Shown here piece by piece: positions 23,634-32,260 of a stretch of DNA of 32,531 nucleotides. The stretch spans positions 1-32,531 of the forward strand of contig CANQXL010000006.1 in NCBI GenBank assembly GCA_947627705.1, written 5' to 3'. This DNA is from an uncultured Clostridia bacterium (GTDB lineage Bacteria; Bacillota; Clostridia; TANB77; CAG-508). Each line of letters opens with the position of its first letter. Position 1 is the stretch's first letter. The notes beneath the pieces are model-generated. The model ran no database searches and was not told the DNA's origin. It saw nothing but the letters and a program-made list of their open reading frames with translations. The position numbers were made by a program, and so were the translations under genes.

Positions 23634-24479
23634 TTATTTTCTGATGTCAAAATTTTTCCAAGGATTACTTGGATCTGGGTCTGTTGGATCCCATGCTCTT
23701 ACTTCTTCATATTGACTTATTTTTTGAGTTTTTGGTCTACCAAGTGGCCCTGATGAACTATCAGAATAAAACTCAACTTTTGTTCCTGGAATACAATTAT
23801 CATATATCCATTTTGCATCTTGTACTGTAAGTCTGACACATCCTAAAGATGCAGTAGTTCCTAGCTTATCATATTCCCACCATTCGAGTGTTCCTTTATC
23901 TTTTTGCTGATATGGCACTGAATGAAATAATATTTGTCCTGTTATTCTACATGCATATTGTCCATAAACATTACCGAACTAGTAATCTCCATGTATATTT
24001 ATCTGAAATTGTATATACTCCAGATTTCGGAGTTGAAACTCCGAACAGAGCATAACATTGCTTTAATTGGTACCGTGTATTTCCCGTTTATTATCCTTTT
24101 TATACACAGTAACTACATTAGCTTGGTTATTTACTTTTATATAATATGGTGCATTTACTTTTGGCTTTTCTGCAGGTTTATTTGGTTCATTAGGCTTATT
24201 TTGTTCATTTTGCTCGTTTATTTCTACATTATTTTCATTTTGATTTTCATTTGCATTTGGATGGCTTTCATTTGGTAATTCAACTTGCATAACATTCTCC
24301 TCCTGCGAAAGATTTACATTCCCTTGCACATATAATATATTCAAATTTTTATTTTTTATTTCTCTTTTATTACTTAAAATAAAAGCAGCTGCAATAAGTC
24401 CTATTATTAGGATTAAGGCTACTACAGCTAAAAATATGAATCTATTTTTTTCTTTATCTGCTTTTTTATTTGCCTCCAT
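23634..24479 (-). CDS. L,D-transpeptidase (YkuD-type), three +1 frameshifts at CGG
   Basis: 'SLGCVRLTVQDAKWIYDN' catalytic motif. Sites at CCG 24084-24086, 24041-24043 and 23974-23976 restore 'VVTVYKKDNKGKYTVPIKAMLCSVGVSTPKSGVYTISDKYTWRLLVGNVYGQYACRITGQILFHSVPYQ'. Confidence 0.93.
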
Positions 24480-24490
24480 AATTTGTATCC

Positions 24491-24688
24491 TTATATATTA
24501 AAGTATATAATTAATGCTCCTATTATCGACATAATAAATCCTAAAATTTTAAGTCCGCTTGATGCTTCATTTTGATCTCCAAAGCCAAATACTTTTTTTG
24601 CAATATCTCTTGCATCATATATTAATATTACTCCAAAAACAGATAGCATTAATCCTAATGTTAAAAGTATATTTTCTACCATATTCAT
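24491..24688 (-). CDS. Small two-TM membrane protein
   Basis: 65-aa hydrophobic ORF; no frameshift. Confidence 0.6.
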   Translation of the reverse strand: MNMVENILLTLGLMLSVFGVILIYDARDIAKKVFGFGDQNEASSGLKILGFIMSIIGALIIYFNI

Positions 24689-24753
24689 ACATCCTTTTTA
24701 ATATTAATATATTAACATTTTTTTGTCAAAAATGCAATATACAAAGCCATATA

Positions 24754-25245
24754 TTAAAATATTAAACCAACTATCACTCCAATAATTGCGCCAACCAAAA
24801 CTTGTGTTGGTGTATGTCCAAGTACTTCCACTAGTTTTTCTTGTACTTGTAAAGATGAAAGTCCTGGTGTATTTACTATTTTGTTTAATAGTCTTGCTTG
24901 CTTACCTGCTGCTCTTCTAATTCCTGCTGCATCATACATAACAACAAATGCAAAAATTAAGCTGAGTGCAAAAATAGGTGACGAAAATCCTTCTGCTTTA
25001 CCTATCAAAATTGCAAGGCACATCGCAACTGCTGAATGGGAACTTGGCATTCCTCCTGCACCCAATATTCTTTTAAAGTTAAATTTCTTTGTTGTAACTA
25101 AATCCCATATTACTTTAAAAGTCTGAATTGAAAACCATACTAATACGGGTATATATATATATTTACTTGTTACAATATCTAATAGTATATTCATTTTTAT
25201 TTTTCCCTTCTTCTTCTGCTGCATAAAAATAGTTTTCTTATACAT
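24754..25245 (-). CDS. DUF212-family / acid phosphatase-vanadium haloperoxidase-related membrane protein
   Basis: 'GGMPSSHSAVAMCLAI', 'MYDAAGIRRAAGKQARLLN', 'LGHTPTQVLVGAIIG'. Confidence 0.8.
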   Translation of the reverse strand: MYKKTIFMQQKKKGKIKMNILLDIVTSKYIYIPVLVWFSIQTFKVIWDLVTTKKFNFKRILGAGGMPSSHSAVAMCLAILIGKAEGFSSPIFALSLIFAFVVMYDAAGIRRAAGKQARLLNKIVNTPGLSSLQVQEKLVEVLGHTPTQVLVGAIIGVIVGLIF

Positions 25246-25281
25246 TATGACAATTTAAAACTAAACTATATCAATTTATAC

Positions 25282-25506
25282 TTATTCTTCTGGTGTAAAA
25301 TTTTCTTCCTTAATTTCATCTTCGTTATTAATTAATATGTTTATTCTTTTTTCTGCTTCATTTAGCATTTTTGTACAAGTTTTAGATAGCTTCATTCCTT
25401 CTTCGAATTTTTCTACACTTTCGTCTAACCCTAAGTTTCCGCTTTCTAATTCTTTTGCAATTTCTTCTAATTTTTTTATTGCATCTTCAAATTTAATTTC
25501 TTCCAT
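25282..25506 (-). CDS. xseB: Exodeoxyribonuclease VII small subunit
   Basis: 'EIKFEDAIKKLEEIAKELESGNLGLDESVEKFEEGMKLSKTCTKMLNEAEKRI'; start chosen at MEEIKF. Confidence 0.92.
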   Translation of the reverse strand: MEEIKFEDAIKKLEEIAKELESGNLGLDESVEKFEEGMKLSKTCTKMLNEAEKRINILINNEDEIKEENFTPEE

Positions 25507-25531
25507 AAAAACTCCTTTTATCCTATTCCTT

Positions 25532-26723
25532 CTAATTTGTGATTTCTGCTGATTTTTCTCCATCAGTAAATCTTATTTTTATTTTATCTCCAGGTTTTAA
25601 ATCCTTTGCCTTTTTTACAATTTTATCTCCTAAGCTTGTAATACTATATCCCCTTGCTAAAGTTTTAAGTGGGCTTAAAGTATCAAGCTTAGTTATCGAT
25701 GCTGAGAAGTCTTTTTTTGACATCGTGATTTTCTTTGTTATACTACCTGACATACTTTTTACAAACATATCTATGTTTATGTATTTTTCGTTTATCTTTT
25801 CCAATGGTTCTCTGTAACATCTAAATTGCATGCATTTTTCAAATTGAAGTTTCATATAGTCAACTTTTTTCTTTAAAGCCACTCTATATCTATTTTGATA
25901 ATTTGAGATTGTTTCTTCTATCTTGCTTATTTCTGGAACCGCAAGTTCTGCTGCAGCAGATGGAGTTGGTGCTCTTAAATCTGCAACAAAATCTGCAATT
26001 GTAAAGTCTGTTTCATGTCCGGACAGCAGAAATAACCGGGAGCTCTGATGCAAAAATTGCTTTTGCAACACATTCTTCATTAAATGGCCACAAATCTTCT
26101 AATGAGCCACCGCCCCTTGCAATTATAATTACATCTGCTAATTTTTTATCATTCATTAGTTTTATTGCATCTGCAATTTTCTCTCCTGCTCCATCACCCT
26201 GAACAGGTACTGGATAAAGTCTTATATATACATTTGGATTTCTTCTTGTGCTAACATTTATTATATCTCTTATTACAGAACCTGTTTTAGATGTAAGTAC
26301 TCCTATTTTTTCTGGCATAAAAGGTATTTTCTTTTTATATTTTACGTCAAATAATCCTTCTTTTTCTAATTTTTGTTTTAACTCATTATATGCAACATAT
26401 AAATCTCCAAGTCCGTCTTCCTTCATTGCCTTAACATATATCTGATATACTCCGTCTCTTTCATATACCGCAACTGTACCAAAAACAACAACTTTCATTC
26501 CGTCTTTGGGTAGAAATTTAAGTCTTTCAGCGAAAGACTTAAACATGATACACTTAATAAGAGAGTTTTCGTCTTTAAGTGTAAAATACATATGTCCTGT
26601 ATAATGATTTTTAAAGTTTGAGATTTCTCCTTTTACATATACATTTTGCAAAAACTCGTCTTTTGCGACTTTATCTTTTATGTATTTATTAAGCTCTGTA
26701 ATTGTTATTGGAGTAATTTCCAT
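25532..26723 (-). CDS. xseA: Exodeoxyribonuclease VII large subunit, one +1 frameshift at CGG
   Basis: CCG 26019-26021 restores '[37 protein letters not shown]'. Confidence 0.94.
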
Positions 26724-26743
26724 ATTATTTAGCTCCTACTTTT

Positions 26744-27154
26744 CTACTTTAAATTTTCCTGCTTTACAATACTTGCAAGCATTCCATTTATAAACGCTTG
26801 TGCTTGTTCGTCAGAATATTTTTTTGAAAGTTCTACTACTTCATTTATTGCAATTTTGTATGGAAGTTCTTCATATATCATTTCGTATATTGCAATTTTA
26901 AGCAGACTTAAATTAATTTTTGAAATTCTATCCATTGTCCAATTTTCTTTTAAATTATTTTTAATTAGCATATTTATTTTTTCTTCATTTTTAGAAACAC
27001 CAAAAAGAATATCCTTAAGATATTCTTTTACAGTTTCATCTTCAATTTCTTGAGACTCTATAAACATTTGGAGTGTATCTTCTCCAATTTCTTTTTGCAT
27101 TTCTTTTTCATAAATCAACTTGAATGCTAATTCTCTTGCTTTTGATCTATTCAT
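26744..27154 (-). CDS. nusB: Transcription antitermination factor NusB
   Basis: 'SKARELAFKLIYEKEMQ…LPYKIAINEVVELSKKYSDEQAQAFINGMLASI'. Confidence 0.92.
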   Translation of the reverse strand: MNRSKARELAFKLIYEKEMQKEIGEDTLQMFIESQEIEDETVKEYLKDILFGVSKNEEKINMLIKNNLKENWTMDRISKINLSLLKIAIYEMIYEELPYKIAINEVVELSKKYSDEQAQAFINGMLASIVKQENLK

Positions 27155-27176
27155 ATTGCCCTGTCCAACCTTATCT

Positions 27177-27380
27177 CTATATTCTATTAATAAAATCTAG
27201 TAATTTTTGTTTTACTTCATATTTATTATGTTGTATATAATTGCCTAAAAAAATTCCTGTACATATAATTATAATAGCAATAGCAAGTCTTAGTAATCCT
27301 GTCATAAGCACAATTATAGCTAAAATTGCTCCTATTATAGCGCCCCTATATTCATGAATAAAGTTTTTTAAATCGTTCAT
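27177..27380 (-). CDS. DUF2273-like small membrane protein
   Basis: 67-aa two-TM ORF between Asp23-family gene and nusB. Confidence 0.65.
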   Translation of the reverse strand: MNDLKNFIHEYRGAIIGAILAIIVLMTGLLRLAIAIIIICTGIFLGNYIQHNKYEVKQKLLDFINRI

Positions 27381-27393
27381 ATAACTTACTCCT

Positions 27394-27945
27394 TTAATCT
27401 ATCTTTTTTTCTTCAGGAGTTGCGATATTTTTTATTTTTATATCTATTGCTTTTACATCTAAATCTGTAACATTTTTTACAACTTCTTTTATCCTTGTTT
27501 GTAAATTCATAGATAATTGATTTATGACTGTATTAGGCTTAACCATTAGTGTAACAGACACTTTTACTTGGTTTGTGTAATCAACAATTACTTTTGTTGA
27601 AACTTTTTCTGTATTTTCAAAGCCTTTTGCTACTCCATTTACCAAATTTTCTATTGTATCTTTTGAAATTAGAAGTTTACCAGCTTCATTTTCTAATAAA
27701 ATTCCTTCTTCATTTTCTGATTTATTACTTGGCGTAAAGAATATTGCTCTTATTGCAAGCAATGCACATATAGCAGATATTCCAATTAAAATATTTGTTA
27801 ATACTTTACTTGCTATAATATCTGAATACATCATATTAATTGCTGTATAATCAATTATTCCTAAAAATAGTAAAAACGTAATTGCTGCAATTATTAATAT
27901 AATTGTTGAAAATAAAGTAAGTGTTATTCTATCTAATATTTTCAT
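27394..27945 (-). CDS. Alkaline shock AmaP/Asp23-like membrane protein
   Basis: Two N-terminal TM segments followed by an Asp23-like domain; adjacent to a second Asp23 gene. Confidence 0.7.
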   Translation of the reverse strand: MKILDRITLTLFSTIILIIAAITFLLFLGIIDYTAINMMYSDIIASKVLTNILIGISAICALLAIRAIFFTPSNKSENEEGILLENEAGKLLISKDTIENLVNGVAKGFENTEKVSTKVIVDYTNQVKVSVTLMVKPNTVINQLSMNLQTRIKEVVKNVTDLDVKAIDIKIKNIATPEEKKID

Positions 27946-27990
27946 AATTAAATCATATCCTTTTATTACTTTTAATTAATTTATTTTTGA

Positions 27991-28401
27991 TTAATTTTCT
28001 TTTTCTTCTTTTGTTTCTTGTTCTATTGATGTTCTAACTCCTTGTACATGTACATTAACTGCGACAACATCAAGCCCTGTCATTTCTTTAACAGATTTCT
28101 TAACTCTATTTTGGATTTCAAATGCAACATCAGGAATTCTTGTTCCATATTCTACAATGATATTAACATCTATTTTAGTTTCTTTATCTCCAACTTCAAC
28201 TTTAATTCCTTTTGATAGTTTTTTCTTTCCGCTTAATACTTCAGAAATTCCACCTGCAAATCCACCTGCTGTGTCTACAACTCCTGGCACCTCTGATACT
28301 GCAATGCCTGCAATAACTGATACAACTTCTTCTGATATTACTACGCTGCTATCTTCTGTAACATTAATTTCTTCTAATTTTTGATTTTCTTCATTTTCCA
28401 T
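27991..28401 (-). CDS. Asp23/Gls24 family envelope stress protein
   Basis: 'VVSVIAGIAVSEVPGVVDTAGGFAGGISEVLSGKKKLSKGIKVEVGDKETKIDVNIIVEYG'. Confidence 0.9.
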   Translation of the reverse strand: MENEENQKLEEINVTEDSSVVISEEVVSVIAGIAVSEVPGVVDTAGGFAGGISEVLSGKKKLSKGIKVEVGDKETKIDVNIIVEYGTRIPDVAFEIQNRVKKSVKEMTGLDVVAVNVHVQGVRTSIEQETKEEKEN

Positions 28402-28502
28402 AATTTTATTCCATCCTTTCTTGTCTAAAATTACATATATAGTATATCAATTCTATTTAATTTTTACAACTGTTTTTGGTAATTTTTCCAAAATTTTTGT
28501 TA

Positions 28503-28541
28503 TAAAAACCAAAACCACACCAAATAATTTTGATGTGGCTT
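28503..28541 (-). terminator. Rho-independent terminator after the M23 peptidase gene
   Basis: Minus strand CCACATCA…TGGTGTGG stem followed by a T-rich tract. Confidence 0.65.
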
Positions 28542-28547
28542 TAATAT

Positions 28548-29417
28548 TTAAAAGAATATTTGTGGATCTTGATATTCTCCATCTTTTAAAATCTCAAAAT
28601 GTAAATGATAATTATCAAGTATTTCAAATGTTGATGTATTTCCAACAGTTCCAAGTGTTTGTCCTTTTGTTACTTCTTCCCCAACTTGTACAAATTCAGC
28701 AGTTAAAAGATTTGCATATCTTGTTTCGTATCCATTTGAGTGTTCTACAATTACTGTTATTCCATATCTTGGATCATTTTTTATTGCTGTAACCTTTCCA
28801 CTTTCTGCAGCTTTTACTACTGTTGTTTTTTCTGCTTCTATATCAATTCCTGTATGAACTATCCATTCCTTTAATGTTTCCGAATATACTAGCTTATCTT
28901 TTGCATATTCTTTTATAATGTTTCCTTCTACTGGCATTGCAAATACTGGTTCTTTTTCTTCTTGTTTCTGTTCTCCTTCATTATTTACTTCTTGATTTCC
29001 TGGTTTTGTTTCTTGTTCTTCTGAATTTGTACTACTCTGCACATTATTTTCTACTGTGTTTGCAGTTGTTTGTTCCGATGCAACATTTTGTACTATTTGA
29101 TTCTGAGATTCATTTTGTGTATTCTCATTTTGTAAAATAGAATTTTCCATTTGTTCCATCATTTCATTTGCACTTTTACCAATCTTAGAACTTGCTTCTT
29201 CTGTGTCAGCTACCGTATCGCTTTGTGCAATTTTTTGACTTAGATTATCTTTTTCTAAATCACTATACATTTTTTCTAAATTGTTATTATATATTGAAAC
29301 TGTTATAAAAAATGAAATTACTCCTAATGCTAATATTATTCCTGCTATATATATTGCTTTTCTCATTCCTATATCTCTATCTTTTTCTCTAATATCTCTC
29401 CTTCTATCGTTTCTCAT
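28548..29417 (-). CDS. M23-family peptidase (SpoIIQ-like position next to spoIID)
   Basis: TM segment plus 'VHTGIDIEAEKTTVVKAAESGKVTAIKNDPRYGITVIVEHSNGYETRYANL' LytM-like domain; start chosen at MRNDRRR. Confidence 0.82.
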   Translation of the reverse strand: MRNDRRRDIREKDRDIGMRKAIYIAGIILALGVISFFITVSIYNNNLEKMYSDLEKDNLSQKIAQSDTVADTEEASSKIGKSANEMMEQMENSILQNENTQNESQNQIVQNVASEQTTANTVENNVQSSTNSEEQETKPGNQEVNNEGEQKQEEKEPVFAMPVEGNIIKEYAKDKLVYSETLKEWIVHTGIDIEAEKTTVVKAAESGKVTAIKNDPRYGITVIVEHSNGYETRYANLLTAEFVQVGEEVTKGQTLGTVGNTSTFEILDNYHLHFEILKDGEYQDPQIFF

Positions 29418-29496
29418 AATACTTTGCCTCCTTAAAGTTTTAAGTTTAGTATAAGTATTTCCTTTTTTTGAAAATTTATACAAAAAGAAATATTAT

Positions 29497-30483
29497 TTAA
29501 TCAAGTTTTGAAATTTCTGTTCCTGTATAATAATGCATTAAAATCTCGTTATACTTCATACCTTGCTTTGCAAGTGCATCTGCTCCTGTTTGGCTCATTC
29601 CAACTCCATGCCCATAGCCTATTACTTTAAAAACTATGTTTTCATTTTTTTCTATGCTAAAATTTGTTGACCTAAGATTTAAAAGTGTTCTAACTTCTGT
29701 TCCTTTCATTTCTTTGTTTCCAAATCTTATTAGCTTTACTCTACCACTTTGCGTAAATTCTTTTATTTCTATACAATTTTCTTCGTCAAAATTTATTTCT
29801 ATATCACTAAACTTTTCCTTTAATTTGTTAAGCAATTCTTCTTTTGTAAATACCGCTTCTGAACTGTATTGACTATATGCATCTTCTCCCTTTGTTTCGA
29901 CAGGCACTAAATATGGTAGGTCCTTACCTCCCCATACATCAGATACATTCTCAGTCATTCCGCCACTATTTGAATGGAAAAATGCATTTATTAATTTCTT
30001 ATCATATGTTATAACTTCACCAAGAGTTTCATTAACTGCTTCTACAAGTTTATTCCATTTTTCCTGTTTATTGTCCTGCCACTTTTCAAACCTTGCATCT
30101 TTTGAAATCCATGCCTGACAGCAAGCAGAATTATCACAAATATCTGCATTCTCATGTGGAGTTCCTGCAATCAGCTTATATATGGTATATGTCCTTGCAG
30201 CAACACTTTGAGCCTTTAAAGCTTCTATATCATAATCAACAGGCATCTCTGCAGCAACAACTCCTACTATGTACTCGTCTAGTGGAATTTCTTCTACTTC
30301 TGAAGTTTTGCTATGTAATAGCCTTATTGTTCCAAAATCACTATACGAATATTTTTCCACATTTAACTCTGGGACTTCTTCTTCCTTAATCTTTTTTTCT
30401 ATTTGAAACTTTACTGTAAAAAATATAGGTATTAAAAAACATATACCTATTAATATTAAAATATATATTGTTACCCTTTTCAT
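29497..30483 (-). CDS. spoIID: Stage II sporulation protein D
   Basis: 'LDEYIVGVVAAEMPVDYDIEALKAQSVAARTYTIYKL', 'FHSNSGGMTENVSDVWGGKDLPYL', 'GYGHGVGMSQTGADALAKQG'. Confidence 0.93.
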   Translation of the reverse strand: MKRVTIYILILIGICFLIPIFFTVKFQIEKKIKEEEVPELNVEKYSYSDFGTIRLLHSKTSEVEEIPLDEYIVGVVAAEMPVDYDIEALKAQSVAARTYTIYKLIAGTPHENADICDNSACCQAWISKDARFEKWQDNKQEKWNKLVEAVNETLGEVITYDKKLINAFFHSNSGGMTENVSDVWGGKDLPYLVPVETKGEDAYSQYSSEAVFTKEELLNKLKEKFSDIEINFDEENCIEIKEFTQSGRVKLIRFGNKEMKGTEVRTLLNLRSTNFSIEKNENIVFKVIGYGHGVGMSQTGADALAKQGMKYNEILMHYYTGTEISKLD

Positions 30484-31213
30484 ACTGCCTCCAAGCTACT
30501 TTTCATTTTATTTAATACTTTTTTCTCTATTCTTGAAACTTGTACTTGTGAAATTCCGAAGTATTTTTCCTACTTCTGTTTGTGTTTTATTTTTATAGAA
30601 TCTTAATAATATTATCTGTTTTTCTTTATTATCAAGCTCTTCTATTAATTTATTTACTGTTATTTTGTTTATTATTTTATTTTCTTCATCATCATTTGAT
30701 GGAATTTTGCTTATTAAATTAATATTTTTTTCACCCTTTGCATTTTCTTCTTCTCTATTTATAGTTTCTACAGGATTTCTTATTTCTAATGCACTTGCAA
30801 TTTCTTCTTTGCTAACTCCAAGTGCTTCTTCTAATTCCTTAATTGAAATATTTTCGCCCGTTTTTCTTAAATGTTCTTCTTCAAGTTTGGCAATTTTCAT
30901 ATTTAATTCTTTTATACTTCTGCTAACTTTTATTATTCCATCGTCTCTTATAAATTTTTTAATCTCTCCGTATTATGTATGGAACTGCATAGGTTGATAG
31001 TCTTACATCATAGCTTGTATCAAATCTTTTTATTGATTTTATAAATCCAATACATGCAATCTGATATAAATCTTCTGCTTCGTAGCCTCTTCTGCAAAAT
31101 CTTTTAACAATACTCCAAATAAGCCCGTTTGTTGTTTTCTATTAATTTTGTCATTGCATCATTATCTCCGAAGTCCGAGCTAATTTTATGTCTTCAATAC
31201 TATTTTCGTACAT
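30480..31213 (-). CDS. sigF: Sporulation sigma factor SigF, five +1 frameshifts at CGG
   Basis: Downstream of spoIIAB. CGG sites (CCG at 31175-31177, 31168-31170, 31125-31127, 30968-30970, 30556-30558) restore 'MYENSIEDIKLAGLGDNDAMTKLIENNKGLIWSIVKRFCRRGYEAEDLYQIACIGFIKSIKRFDTSYDVRLSTYAVPYIIGEIKKFIRDDGIIKVSRSIKE…TQTEVGKILGISQVQVSRIEKKVLNKMK'. Shifted stop TGA overlaps the spoIID ATG (ATGA). Confidence 0.93.
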
Positions 31214-31229
31214 TCAAGCCTTCTCTCCT

Positions 31230-31664
31230 TTAGTTTTCTTTGATATTTTTTATCATTGTTACCTTTGTTCCTAATCCAAGTATTGATTCAACTTTTAGTT
31301 CGTCCATAAAGCTTTCCATTATTGTAAATCCCATTCCAGATCTTTCTAAATCTGCTTTTGTTGTATATAACGGTTCTTTAGCTATATCTACATTTTCTAT
31401 TCCCTTTCCTGTATCTGATATTTCTACAATTAATTTTCTTTTGTCTATCTTGCAATTTATTTTTATTATACCTGTTTCGCCTTCATACCCATGAATTATG
31501 CAGTTTGTAACTGCTTCTGATACAGCAGTCTTTATATCCGCAATTTCTTCTATTGTTGGATCAAGGCTTGCTGCAAATGCTGCAACAGTCACTCTTGCAA
31601 ATGCTTCATTGTTTGATTTGCTTAAAATTTCTAAATTCATTTCATTATCATATTTATTTTGCAT
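31230..31664 (-). CDS. spoIIAB: Anti-sigma F factor SpoIIAB
   Basis: '[29 protein letters not shown]…[10 protein letters not shown]…[15 protein letters not shown]'; uninterrupted, no CGG. Confidence 0.95.
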   Translation of the reverse strand: MQNKYDNEMNLEILSKSNNEAFARVTVAAFAASLDPTIEEIADIKTAVSEAVTNCIIHGYEGETGIIKINCKIDKRKLIVEISDTGKGIENVDIAKEPLYTTKADLERSGMGFTIMESFMDELKVESILGLGTKVTMIKNIKEN

Positions 31665-31680
31665 TCTACTTTTCTCCTTT

Positions 31681-31988
31681 CTACCCTATTTTTATTATTT
31701 TTGGTATTCCGACTCATTTCCAGTATTTTTCTAATATTTGTTTTTACATTTATCATTTCTAAATTTCCCCCTAACATTTTTACTTTTTTGTACCTACCGT
31801 ATAAGTATTCCTATTCCTGCACTGTCCATAAAAGAAACCTGATCAAAATCAAATACAACCTTTTTAGGAACATATCTCTCAATTTCATCGTCAACTTGCC
31901 TCCTTATTTTTTCAGACCAGTGATGGTCTATTTCTTCTGTAATTCTGAATGTTAATAGCTTGTCTGTTTCATTATAATCTATATTCAT
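31681..31988 (-). CDS. spoIIAA: Anti-sigma F factor antagonist SpoIIAA, two +1 frameshifts at CGG
   Basis: '[56 protein letters not shown]' restored by +1 at CCG 31797-31799 and 31709-31711. Confidence 0.94.
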
Positions 31989-32102
31989 AAGCTTGTCCTC
32001 CTTTTGTTTTCGCTTTTAATTATATACCATATGGAAAATTTTTCCAATAGCGAAACTTAGGAAGTTTTGGCGAATTTTGACATGTTTTCGACAAAATGTG
32101 AG

Positions 32103-32152
32103 AAAAAATATAAAGCTAAATTACATTTTGTAATTTAGCTTTATATTTTTTA
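32103..32152. terminator. Bidirectional Rho-independent terminator
   Basis: AAAGCTAAATTAC-attttg-GTAATTTAGCTTT perfect stem with T-tracts in both directions. Confidence 0.85.
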
Positions 32153-32260
32153 TGTTTACTTCCTATCCAAGGGCTACTTGGTTATATAAAGTATTGGGCG
32201 GAAGGAAAAGGCCCCGAAACGCAAATTTTAATTTGTTATTATTTTGTTAATCTAAGCACA

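Noticed and set aside
1679-31988. Sequencing or assembly indels as the cause of the split genes
   Set aside because: All 33 breaks involve a C directly before an in-frame GGN Gly codon, on both strands, with varied flanks and no homopolymer dependence; I saw no break elsewhere. Random or systematic read errors should not respect reading frame. Not fully excludable without reads.
1679-31988. Widespread pseudogenisation (decaying genome)
   Set aside because: Single-copy essential genes (smc, valS, ddl, murF) would be dead, all by the same type of lesion, with the protein sequence otherwise well preserved and no random stops or deletions.
1679-31988. Stop-codon reassignment as the explanation of the broken ORFs
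   Set aside because: TAA, TAG and TGA all terminate genes normally here, and the downstream parts are in a different frame, so readthrough would not restore the proteins.
1679-31988. Simple CGG sense reassignment (e.g. to Trp or Gln, as reported for some low-GC bacteria)
   Set aside because: A triplet reassignment would leave the downstream sequence out of frame; a +1 change is required at each site.
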